A stretch of 64,000 nt of DNA, taken from contig NC_073692.1 of the NCBI RefSeq assembly GCF_029784155.1, positions 423,212,305-423,276,304 of the forward strand, in the 5' to 3' direction. The position numbers were made by a program, and so were the translations under genes. The DNA is from Uranotaenia lowii (lineage: Eukaryota; Arthropoda; Insecta; Diptera; Culicidae). Below are positions 23,183 to 34,716 of the stretch, in pieces (positions within the stretch are counted from its first letter, which is position 1; every line of letters starts with the position of its first letter). A model generated the notes under the pieces. The model made no database searches, was not told where the DNA came from, and saw only the letters and a list, made by a program, of their open reading frames with translations.

Positions 23183-25461
23183 CTTTAGCGAGTTGATTTA
23201 TTAGAATTAAGCCAATATTCCGAAATTTTATTCATAATAAGCGATTGAAATAGTGTGCATAATTGTTTTACGATACGATACGACGTACGATGTTTTATTT
23301 TGTTTATGAACATTTAACATCAAATTTAATTTAGGGTTGCCATCCGTCCCGCAAAAGAGGGACATGTCCCGCTTTTTTGTTGAATGTCCCGCCGTCCCGC
23401 TTTTTTCTCAAAATGTCCCGCTTTTTTTTCAAGGAAAACTTAAAAAAAAATCACAGACCATCATTGTAAAAAATCGAGGTCTTTTTTCTCAAAATAAGCC
23501 ACACAACACAAAAAAATCGAATAGGTCGTTTTTCTCAAAATAAGCATCCATTTTTCAGAGTTTACGTAAGGCAATACTAAAAGCCCTGAAGTTACAATAC
23601 GATTCGGATCAATTATTCGTTCTTGGAGCACGTTCAACCAATGAAATATTTTTAGTATATATGATGAAAGTACTGTTTTAGTTGCTTCTAAATGATTATA
23701 ATTCCTAATTTTTCGACAGAATCTAAATTCAATTGCCTTTTACACACCATCTTTTTCAACTTAATTAGTCAAGTATACAATGATGGAAATTTTCTTGAGT
23801 TTCAAATTTTTGAAAAAAATTTGAAATGTATTTGTAAATGCACATAGGTTTTTTACACTATATTCAATTCGCCGTTTACATGTAGGACTTGGAATATTTT
23901 TCTCAAATAACGTGTTAATCAATGTTGTCGAAATCACAGATAAATCTTTAATTACAAAGAATTTTGAGCAAATTTTCGTCATAGTACACAGAATTTTAGA
24001 AATATTCACAGATTCCACAAAATTTTCAAATTTCATACGTTTTTTCAAAATTAATTTTTTAACGTCGTTATACATTTTGAATTTTTAAGTATGAATTGAA
24101 AAACATGATAAAATTAGTAATGTTCTTTGATTTTTCTCAAGTAAAATGTAAATGAGACGCAAATTGACATAATTTTTTAATGACATTATTGAAAAAAGCG
24201 CCATAGAAAACCATCACAGAATTTTTGGATAAAATCTTAGAACGTCAGGTGTTTTCATCGTCAAAACACAGAATTTGTTTTTACATCCTTGGTGTTAATT
24301 TGCGAGAACCGTGAAAAAAAACCGTGTTTATGGCAAAAAACCGTGTAAATAGAAGTCATGTAAGAAAACCTGAGCAAAATCAATCCGTGTACAAAAAATT
24401 TTAGTGCACTTTCTTTGAATAACCATGGCAGACGGTATATGTGTAAGTATGGCAATACAACTAAGCTTTTTTTAAGAGTTTCTTAAATGTCCCACTTTTT
24501 TGTCGTGAAATGTCCCGCTTTTTCCTGAAAGTATCTAATTTAATTAGCAGGCTATGTTGAGTGGTCCAAAATAAGTCCCTAAAGAATAAAGTAGGACCTA
24601 TTTTCTATTTTTCTGTTCTTCTAGCTAACAAACTAGATTTCCAGTGTTTTATCATAGCTCTTAATATGTTTGTATTTATTTAATTCATCACAGCTTTGCA
24701 GAAATCTTCTTTACAGCTGACTCATATTATGGCACGTTCTCCTGAAATGAGCTTGATTCGGCTCAAATATGAAAATTCAAAACATTATTTTCAATTTTCT
24801 CTCCTTATCAGCTTAATTCAATGGAATGTAGGTATGATTGGAATCATAAGAACTAGCTTTAACGTTATTTGTTCAAAATTTTCATGATTAACGTGATTTA
24901 TTAGAGAAACATTGGAAAAAAGCTATAAGGTGGTCAAAAATATGTTCCCGATCCAAAATAGGTCCGTTACCCTAGGTGTTACTTCATTTTTCAAAATAAT
25001 GATAGCTTAATGATGCCTATTTTTTCAATGACTTAAAAAATCATCACTCAAAAATACCAACAACACACTTTGCTGGTAACGAACAAGTTTGCAGTTTGTT
25101 CTCAGCTCGATTAAATTTTTAACAGCTAATAAAATCTGATTTTTCATATTATCATTTTGATCTCACTTTTCTTCTATCATGATAAATGAATACTCGTTTC
25201 GTTATCTTGGAAAAAACAATACCAAATAGTGCTTTCATTTTGATCTCAATGCCTTATTTGGATATCGATTAGGCATCCTCTTTCGACATTTGATTCAATT
25301 AAACATAATTTTGCCATCGGCATAAATGCGATACAAAATTATGGTATCATTTTGGCATTGATAGCCCATTTTGGTTCCTGTTTGCTATCGATTTAGGCAT
25401 CAAAGTCTGCTCGGTTTCGCATGGGCTCACAAAGACAAGAAAATCCTATTTTTGTTGTAAA
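23183..25461. other. Non-coding region with TGTCCCGCTTTTTT motif clusters
   Basis: About 2.3 kb. The motif TGTCCCGCTTTTTT and close variants recur about five times at 23345-23430 and again at 24487-24525, in the same orientation, so the interval may be the interior of a decayed repeat. AAAACCGTGT occurs repeatedly near 24310-24350. Open frames here (for example 23761-24075 minus) show no motifs. Confidence 0.5.
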
Positions 25462-26182
25462 CCAGCTGACCCGGTACACTTCGTTTTACCCGTTACTTAA
25501 TAAATCATTGGAAAATGTTTACAGTTCTTTAACTTCTTCGTGCTCGTGAATCAGTTTTCATGAAAATCGTCTTCAAGTTGTTCGTGTTTTGTCCCGTTTC
25601 TAAATGATTTTGTATAGGAGCCCCTCTTCCATAAAAAGTGAGATTCTTCAAACTATTATACAAACCATCTCTGACCCGAAAAACCGTCGGATACAAAATT
25701 TCACTTAATCCCGACCGACCATTCATACGTGATGGTGTTACAAAGAAAACCCCTCCATTTTTATATACATATAAGAAGATGTGGAAAAGAGATAATTTTG
25801 TATGGGGACCCCTCTTCCATAAAAAGTGAGATTCTTGAAACTATTATACAAACCATCTCTGACCCGAAAAACCCTCGGATTGAAACTATTATACAAACCA
25901 TCTCTGACCCGAAAAACCCTCGGATACCAAATTTCACTTAATTTCGACCGACCATTCATACGTGATGGTGTTACAAAGAAAACGCCTCCATTTTTATATA
26001 TAAGAAGATGGAAAAGAGATAATTTTGTATGGGGACCCCTCTTCCATAAAAAGTAAGATTCTTTAAACTATTATACAAACCATCTCTGACCCGAAAAACC
26101 ATCGGATATAAAATTTCACTTAATTCCGACCTACCATTCATACGTGAACATCTTCATTTTTATATATAAGAAGATGGAAAAG
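25462..26182 (-). mobile_element. Helitron, 3' part with internal tandem units (left half of a split copy)
   Basis: On the minus strand the element ends at 25462 with a Helitron-type terminus: hairpin GGTAAAACGAAGTGTACC, then GGGTCAG and CTGG (a CTRR end) followed by T. A full-length relative is at 59131-59422. Inside are tandem units of about 190-230 bp marked by CCCCTCTTCCATAAAAAGT at 25621, 25809 and 26036. One unit holds an extra 45-bp duplication (25837-25881 and 25882-25926). Each unit includes a TATATATAAAAATGG box, as at the Helitron 5' end. No Rep/helicase is encoded, so it is non-autonomous. The LINE at 26183 interrupts it and it resumes at 28644. Confidence 0.85.
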
Positions 26183-26183
26183 T

Positions 26184-28082
26184 AGTTTCCATTGAGGTGC
26201 TGTCAGAAAAATTGCATACCCTAGGTCTGTCTCCTCTATTGAACAACATCTCATACAATTTGCTTTGTGAGAAACATCTGAACTTTGCTCACGGAGATAT
26301 TGCAATTAGAAGGACTTCATACATGGGCCTACCTCAGGGTTCATACTTGAGTCCTCTTTTGTAGAACTTCTATGTAAGTGACATCGACAGTTGTCTCTCT
26401 GAAGGCTGCATTCTAAGACAACTTGCAGATGATGGCGTAGTGTCTGTCACAGGATCAACTGAGCCTCTTCTGCACAGACCTTTCGAAAATACTTAAGACA
26501 GATTGTCAACCTGGGCTTGTCAACCTGAGCTTGGGATTGAGTTTTCTCCAGAGAAAACGGAGTTGGTGGTTTTTTCTAAAAAACATAGACCAGCTCAACC
26601 AAAGCTTCAACTCTTAGGCAGAACGATCACTCAATCGAGGTGTTTTAAGTATCTTGGGGTTTGGTTTGATTCCAAGTGCACCTGAAGAGCTCATATTGAG
26701 TATTTGAAAGGAAAATGCCAGCAAAGAATTAATTTTCTCCGCTCAATTACCGGCACCTGGTGGGGAGCCCATCCTGAAGATCTGATCAAGTTATATCGAA
26801 CAACTATTCTCTCAGTGATGGAGTACGACAGTTTTTGCTTCCAATCAGCTGCAAAACACATCTTATTAAACTCGAGCGTATTCAATATCGATGTCTTCGG
26901 ATATCACTGGGTTGTATGCCCTCAACACATATCATGAGTCTCGAGATTTTGGCAGGCGTACTTCCGTTGAGAGATAGGTTTTATTCATTATCTTTTCGGT
27001 TCCTCATCAGGTTTGAGGTCATGAACCCATTGGTGATTGCTAATTTTAAAAAGCTTCTAGAGCAAAATCTTCAATCTAAATATATGACCATATATCATGA
27101 GTTCATGTCTATGCAGGTTAATCCTTCGTCGTATTCTCCTATTCGTGTTTGTAACCCTGACTACGATAATTCCTCTGTCCAGTTTGATTTGTTCATGCAG
27201 CATGAAATCCGCGGTATTCCGGATCATCATCGATCTCTTATTGTTCCTAGGCTTTTTGATACAAAATATGGGCACGTCGATGCTGATAAAATGTACTTTA
27301 CTGATGGATCCCTTATAGGCGAATGTACCGGGTTTGGAGTGTTCAACCAAATTTACAGTGCCTCCTACAGTCCTCAACCCCCATGCTCAGTGTATACAGC
27401 GGAATTAGCAGCGATTCATTGGGCACTAGTCAACGTAGCCTCCCGACCTGTTGAACACTATTTTATTATTACCGATAGCCTAAGCTCTGTTGTTGAGGCT
27501 ATTCGTTCAATAAGATCCGGAAAGCACTCGCCATACTTCCTTGAGAAGATACGGGTAGCATTGAGTGCTTTATTTAGACAAAGTTTTTTAATCACCTTTG
27601 TTTGAGTCCCTTCTCATTGCTCAATATCAGGCAATGAGCGGGCAGACTCTCTTGCAAAGGTGGGCGCGGTTGAAGGCGATGTTTATCATCGTCAAATCGC
27701 TTTCAGCGAATTCTACTTTTTGGTTCGTAAAAACGCCCTTGTCAACTGGCAGCGCAAATGGAACGAAGATGAGATGGGTCGGTGGCTTCACTCGATTATC
27801 CCGAAGGTAAGCCTCAAACCCTGGTTCAATAGGTTGGACCTAAGTCGAGATTTTATTCGAACGTTTTCCCGTTTTATGTCCAATCATTGTTCCTTAGACG
27901 CGTTACTGTATCGTGTTAATCTTGCTGGCAGCAACTTGTGCCGTTGCGGTCAAGGTTACCTTGACATCGAGCATATTGTTTGGTCGTGTGAGGACCACTT
28001 TATCGCCAGAGCGAATTTAATAGACTCCCTTCGGGCCCGAGGAAAACCACCTAACGTTCCAGCACTGACCACACTGACTTGA
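26184..28082 (+). pseudogene. I-like LINE ORF2: reverse transcriptase, RNase H and C-terminal Cys-His motif (inactivated)
   Basis: In order, the protein shows the reverse-transcriptase motif GLPQGSYLSPLL, the catalytic LADD at 26422-26433 (normally FADD in most clades), then LGIEFSPEKTELVVFS and CFKYLGVWFDSKC. An RNase H domain follows, with catalytic-type residues in TDGS, AELAAIHWAL, TDSLSSV and GNERADSLAKVGA (about 27300-27670). The tail carries CRCGQGYLDIEHIVWSC, a Cys-His cluster. RNase H after the reverse transcriptase places it in the I group of LINEs. Breaks seen: TAG near 26360, a frame change near 26480-26510, TGA at 26683, a frame change near 26850, and TGA at 27603-27605 where tryptophan is expected (VPSHC follows). 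The N-terminal half, with the endonuclease, is absent. Confidence 0.92.
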
Positions 28083-28137
28083 CTCTTAGAACAAAAATTC
28101 AACCATTTTCTGTCTAATTTTTTTTTGTCAGCTTTTG

Positions 28138-28172
28138 CAGGTTCGCAATACCGACGGCAGGTGGCGAACCTG
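28138..28172. other. Hairpin in the LINE 3' untranslated region
   Basis: CAGGTTCGC (28138-28146) and GCGAACCTG (28164-28172) form a perfect 9-bp stem around a 17-nt loop, shortly after the ORF2 stop. It could help the LINE reverse transcriptase recognise its RNA; that role is inference. Confidence 0.6.
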
Positions 28173-28643
28173 AAAAATTTGACAAAAAATGCCCTGTAGG
28201 AAAAATGGTCCTGTTTAGCCCGATTTTATCGTAGAAATTGCGTGTTTTATTTTTAAAGTTGGGTGGCATTTCCTAACTGGGATAGTATTTCTTCAAATCG
28301 ATCGATGCGCACTCTGGAATCGACATTGCGTACTGTTGGAAAAATGATTTTTTTTGTTTTTTTTTTCTGGAAAAATTATCCCAAAAAACGAAATCGAGTG
28401 TCCAGTCAGTATGGTCAGTGGTTCCAGTGAGGGATGTGTTGGCTGCGGTAGATCTAGACTACATGTTCGAGTTATACCTTTACCTAAAATCTATCGATCT
28501 TCGTATAAAAACTCTTTTTCCTTTGCCTTGTTCTTTCTTCAACTGACCTAGTTTTAATAAAAAATTTGTAAATACAAAAACAAGAGTTTGACTCCGTAAA
28601 ACCAGCGGTCAGAGCCGTTTCAAATAAACGAAATTGTAAAAAA

Positions 28644-28818
28644 AAGATGGAAAAGAGATGATTTTGTATGGAGACCCCTCTTCCATAAAAAGTGAGATTT
28701 TTGAAACTATTATACAAACCATCTCTGACCCGAAAAACCCTCGGATATAAAATTTCACTTAATTTCGACCGACCATTCATACGTGATGGTGTTACAAAGA
28801 AAACGCCTCCATTTTTAC
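28644..28818 (-). mobile_element. Helitron, right half of the split copy
   Basis: Begins with the second copy of the LINE target-site duplication, AAGATGGAAAAG, and continues as a fourth tandem unit (CCCCTCTTCC at 28675) in the same orientation as 25462-26182. It ends after GCCTCCATTTTTAC. The canonical TC 5' terminus is not preserved. Confidence 0.85.
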
Positions 28819-31338
28819 ATTTGTTGTAAATTTTTTAGGTGTAATTTTGAGCTCGAAGTGTTCGGTGGGTTTGCCATGGGCCCCATGGGCTTGGCTGTTT
28901 GAACCAGTAGTTTGCACTACATAAAAAGAGGGTTTGAGAGTTCTGAAAAGCCAACTAGCTGAATGCTGTAGGTTTTCTAGAATATGCGCCTTGAATTTCT
29001 ACAACGAATTGTTAGGCTCAAGGCAAACAATCGGATTGCGCCAATGGATTTTGAAAATATAGTTTGTTTTGAAGTAACTCTCATTAAATTTGAAAGACAA
29101 AGTTTTTGTTTTGATCAAATTATTTGTTAGTTCCAATGTAGCACTCAATTTCCGGAGCATATACTCTGATGTATTCTAGTTTGTAAACTTTTGGTGGCAT
29201 TGGAAAATTTAAGATAAATACAAAATGATCCAACAATTATGTTGGTTTTTATCAATTGACCGTAAAAATTGCGTCTTAGACTCTTTTTTACTGATTTGCC
29301 ATTCACTGATTAGTTGAAACTCCAAACAATGCAGTAGGCTAAATGTCTTCACCATTTTGACCTATTAGCAATGGATGCTCTGAAGTGATGTGAAGCTAAA
29401 GAAATAGGTAACTTTTGTAACCCAAACATAGATTCTCCCAACACAACTCACTGGAACTATTTAAGACCCATTAAAATTTATTGAGCTTATTCTGAAGCAG
29501 GCACTCAGTGAGCGTCTCAAAGAGGTTGGTTTTCAGGTGGAAATGGCGAAAAAGTAGGTTTCTGTATAGAAAAAGTCGTTTTAGATGTTGCGCATTTTTT
29601 TTGGGTAGAGTTTGGCTTAACGTACGATTGCACGGATATGGTATTGAACTGAAATTAAGTAAATATAATAGAATATCACAAGAGGTTTGAGGATTACTAT
29701 CAGAAAGGTTGAAAAAAAAAAATTATTTATCGGGTAATTATTGACAGCGTTTTTCTGCGATGCAAATTGATGTGGGACAAAGTTTAATTATTCGTCATTG
29801 AAGATGTTCCACTGTGTTGCATTACTTACATACAAAGCGACAAGTATAAACAAAAGTAGTGAAATCGATGAAAAAATCGGAATTCTGTTATTTGTGAACA
29901 TTTTATCAGGTGACATTTTTTTAAATTTGTCTGGAGGTAGTTTTTTTTATTCCAGCTATTTTGGATATAAATACAATATTTATTTATTATTTAATTATTT
30001 CAGTTAATGATTAACAAAGTTAATGATGAACAAAGTTCAAACAATAACAAGCTTTAAAACAAAAAACATACAAAACTGTATTTCATCAAACTAACCGACT
30101 TCACCAGTCATCCGAGGGTTGATTGTAAACATTAAAGAAATATCACAGATTGAAAAGCTTTCTTTTTTTTCCTCTCTCTGTTGTGTGCTTCCCAAACTTT
30201 GTCATACGATATCTTCAACATTTTCATCACACATTCCTGTTACAGTGTAGCATTTTATCATCACGCGTGCTAGAACAACCCTCGCCTTTGCTCTTAATAG
30301 TTTCAATGTGGCAAACGACTTAAAACGAATGCGATTCTATTTCAACTTCAATGTGATTGTGACTTAACTTGATGTTTTCGGTTCACTTTTCCCTCGAAGG
30401 AAGCATTTCCAAGGTGGACGAGCAAGATCTGTACATATGAAGTGGAGAAAAATTTCTGCCAGCGTAAATCACACTGGAGAACTATTAAAATGATACATTA
30501 TATTTAATATCTGGTAAGAAAATATACTGCCGGAAAAATGGTAGATTCATATATTTTCCTCCCTTATTATTTTTGTCGCCATTTTCCCGAGGGAGCGAGC
30601 GAACACTTATTCTATTTCCACCGAACCGGAAGTTGCTTGAAGGGGGTTTTGCGTACACATGGTGTGCGGAGAAATTTTTTCACCTTCTGTTGGGGCCATA
30701 ATTTTCTCGGTGATGCTGCTGATTTTTTCTCCCTCCCGGCAGCAGCACATTTGGCTTTCCTAATGTAACTCTGGAAGGAGATAGTTTTTTGAAAAACTGC
30801 TGCTAACATTTTGGCTTGCCGGTTTTCGTTCCTTCGTCGTGGGAATTTCTGGGACCGTATCTGGTGGCTTGCAGAGCCAAGTAGAGGAGACATTCTGCAC
30901 TCTCCATTGTGTGTCATAAATGTTACGTCGTAATTTATCAAGGTAAGTTTAATTAACCCTGGAGGGTAGCTAATTAAATCGAGATGCTTTACCAGAGCTA
31001 CAACTTGTTGGTCAGTGATAGTTTGGCGTTATTTAAGGTACCGTAAAGGATATGCTTGAAAAAATGTAGGTGCTAGTGCATCAAACTTGGAATGATTTAT
31101 TCATGAGAATGACAAGCTAGATGTAATAATTTAATGAGTTCATTCAAACTTTACTACGCATTCAATGTTAATACAAAAAAACTACTCTTGTTATGATGCT
31201 TAGTTGGAATAATTTTTTTTAAGCATCTGTGAAAACAAGAACAATAAGTTTCTTTTTACGCGGTATGAAATCCGTCGTAAACGTAAAGACCGTATAGAAT
31301 GAACGAATCAAATGAGGCAGCAGGATAAATGAGAAAAC
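28819..31338. other. Non-coding region between Helitron and satellite array 2
   Basis: About 2.5 kb, AT-rich, with somewhat higher GC near 30540-30900. A near-palindromic GCCATGGGCCCCATGGGC stands at about 28873. No recognised coding sequence or repeat; open frames such as 30538-30768 lack motifs. Confidence 0.5.
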
Positions 31339-31345
31339 TTGTTAA

Positions 31346-34300
31346 ATGACAAAAATGACAAAAATGACAAAAATGACAAAAATGACAAAAATGACAAAAA
31401 TGACAAAAATGACAAAAATGACAAAAATGACAAAAATGACAAAAATGACAAAAATGACAAAAATGACAAAAATGACAAAAATGACAAAAATGACAAAAAT
31501 GACAAAAATGACAAAAATAACAAAAATGACAAAAATGACAAAAATTAAAAAAATTACAAAAATGACAAAAATGACAAAAATGACAAAAATGACAAAAATG
31601 ACAAAAATGACAAAAATGACAAAAATGACAAAAATGACAAAAATGACAAAAATGACAAAAATGACAAAAATGACAAAAATGACAAAAATGACAAAAATGA
31701 CAAAAATGACAAAAATGACAAAAATGACAAAAATGACAAAAATGACAAAAATGACAAAAATGACAAAAATGACAAAAATGACAAAAATGACAAAAATGAC
31801 AAAAATGACAAAAATGACAAAAATGACAAAAATGACAAAAATGACAAAAATGACAAAAATGACAAAAATGACAAAAATGACAAAAATGACAAAAATGACA
31901 AAAATGACAAAAATGACAAAAATGACAAAAATGACAAAAATGACAAAAATGACAAAAATGACAAAAATGACAAAAATGACAAAAATGACAAAAATGACAA
32001 AAATGACAAAAATGACAAAAATGACAAAAATGACAAAAATGACCAAAATGATAAAAATGACAAAAATGACAAAAATGACAAAAATGACAAAAATGACAAA
32101 AATGACAAAAATGACAAAAATGACAAAAATGACAAAAATGACAAAAATGACAAAAATGACAAAAATGACAAAAATGACAAAAATGACAAAAATGACAAAA
32201 ATGACAAAAATGACAAAAATGACAAAAATGACAAAAATGACAAAAATGACAAAAATGACAAAAATGACAAAAATGACAAAAATGACAAAAATGACAAAAA
32301 TGACAAAAATGACAAAAATGACAAAAATGACAAAAATGACAAAAATGACAAAAATGACAAAAATGACAAAAATGACAAAAATGACAAAAATGACAAAAAT
32401 GACAAAAATGACAAAAATGACAAAAATGACAAAAATGACAAAAATGACAAAAATGACAAAAATGACAAAAATGACAAAAATGACAAAAATGACAAAAATG
32501 ACAAAAATGACAAAAATGACAAAAATGACAAAAATGACAAAAATGACAAAAATGACAAAAATGACAAAAATGACAAAAATGACAAAAATGACAAAAATGA
32601 CAAAAATGACAAAAATGACAAAAATGACAAAAATGACAAAATTGACAAAAATGATAAAAATGACAAAAATGACAAAAATGACAAAAATGACAAAAATGAC
32701 AAAAATGACAAAAATGACAAAAATGACAAAAATGACAAAAATGACAAAAATGACAAAAATGACAAAAATGACAAAAATGACAAAAATGACAAAAATGACA
32801 AAAATGACAAAAATGACAAAAATGACAAAAATGACAAAAATGACAAAAATAACAAAAATGACAAAAATGACAAAAATAACAAAAATGACAAAAATGACAA
32901 AAATGACAAAAATGACAAAAATGACAAAAATGACAAAAATGACAAAAATGACAAAAATGACAAAAATGACAAAAATGACAAAAATGACAAAAATGACAAA
33001 AATGACAAAAATGACAAAAATGACAAAAATGACAAAAATGACAAAAATGACAAAAATGACAAAAATGACAAAAATGACAAAAATGACAAAAATGACAAAA
33101 ATGACAAAAATGACAAAAATGACAAAAATGACAAAAATGACAAAAATGACAAAAATGACAAAAATGACAAAAATGACAAAAATGACAAAAATGACAAAAA
33201 TGACAAAAATGACAAAAATGACAAAAATGACAAAAATGACAAAAATGACAAAAATGACAAAAATGACAAAAATGACAAAAATGACAAAAATGACAAAAAT
33301 GACAAAAATGACAAAAATGACAAAAATGACAAAAATGACAAAAATGACAAAAATGACAAAAATGACAAAAATGACAAAAATGACAAAAATGACAAAAATG
33401 ACAAAAATGACAAAAATGACAAAAATGACAAAAATGACAAAAATGACAAAAATGACAAAAATGACAAAAATGACAAAAATGACAAAAATGACAAAAATGA
33501 CAAAAATGACAAAAATGACAAAAATGACAAAAATGACAAAAATGACAAAAATGACAAAAATGACAAAAATGACAAAAATGACAAAAATGACAAAAATGAC
33601 AAAAATGACAAAAATGACAAAAATGACAAAAATGACAAAAATGACAAAAATGACAAAAATGACAAAAATGACAAAAATGACAAAAATGACAAAAATGACA
33701 AAAATGACAAAAATGACAAAATTGACAAAATTGACAAAAATGATAAAAATGACAAAAATGACAAAAATGACAAAAATGACAAAAATGACAAAAATGACAA
33801 AAATGACAAAAATGACAAAAATGACAAAAATGACAAAAATGACAAAAATGACAAAAATGACAAAAATGACAAAAATGACAAAAATGACAAAAATGACAAA
33901 AATGACAAAAATGACAAAAATGACAAAAATGACAAAAATGACAAAAATGACAAAAATAACAAAAATGACAAAAATGACAAAAATAACAAAAATGACAAAA
34001 ATGACAAAAATGACAAAAATGACAAAAATGACAAAAATGACAAAAATGACAAAAATGACAAAAATGACAAAAATGACAAAAATGACAAAAATGACAAAAA
34101 TGACAAAAATGACAAAAATGACAAAAATGACAAAAATGACAAAAATGACAAAAATGACAAAAATGACAAAAATGACAAAAATGACAAAAATGACAAAAAT
34201 GACAAAAATGACAAAAATGACAAAAATGACAAAAATGACAAAAATGACAAAAATGACAAAAATGACAAAAATGACAAAAATGACAAAAATGACATAAATG

Positions 34301-34716
34301 ACAAAAATAACAAAAATGACAAAAATGACAAAAATGACAAAAATGACAAAAATGACAAAAATGACAAAAATGACAAAAATGACATAAATGACAAAAATAA
34401 CCAAAATGACAAAAATGACAAAAATGACAAAAATGACAAAAATGACAAAAATTGCAAAAATGACAAAAATGACGAAAATGTCAAAAATGACATAAATGAC
34501 AAAAATAACAAAAATGACAAAAATTACAAAAATTACAAAAATTACAAAAATGATAAAAATTGCAAAAATTACAAAAATTACAAAAATGACAAAATTTACA
34601 AAAATTCCAAAAATTACAAAAATTACAAAAATTACAAAAATTACAAAAATTACAAAAATTACAAAAATTACAAAAATTTCAAAAATTACAAATATTACAA
34701 ATATTACAAAAATTAA
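31346..34716. repeat. 9-bp satellite array 2, (TGACAAAAA)n, about 375 copies with higher-order structure
   Basis: Same 9-mer in the same orientation as array 1 but carrying many more variants. Marker variants recur in order: ATTGAC-ATGATAAAA near 32641 and 33721-33740, then a pair of TAAC units 27 bp apart at 32850/32877 and 33957/33984. This defines a duplicated block of about 1.1 kb (121-123 units). A GACATAAATGACAAAAATAA marker repeats at 34291, 34381 and 34489. From about 34515 to 34716 the array consists mainly of TTACAAAAA units. Five of six frames are open through most of the array, but no protein is implied. Confidence 0.97.

Larger units (their letters stand above)
26183..28643 (+). 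mobile_element. 5'-truncated I-like LINE inserted into the Helitron
   Basis: The 2,461-bp insertion is bounded by a 12-bp target-site duplication AAGATGGAAAAG at 26171-26182 and 28644-28655. The 5' end starts inside the reverse-transcriptase domain, and the 3' end is short poly(A) after CGAAATTG, as expected for target-primed reverse transcription with 5' truncation. The 3' untranslated part (28083-28643) contains a 9-bp-stem hairpin at 28138-28172 and an AATAAA-like stretch. Joining the flanks restores an uninterrupted Helitron tandem unit, which confirms both borders. Confidence 0.93.

Noticed and set aside
25529..26056. Several 60-76 codon frames repeated in the 25.5-26.1 kb region and at 28.5-28.8 kb
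   Set aside because: They are repeated because the Helitron units are repeated; no protein motif.
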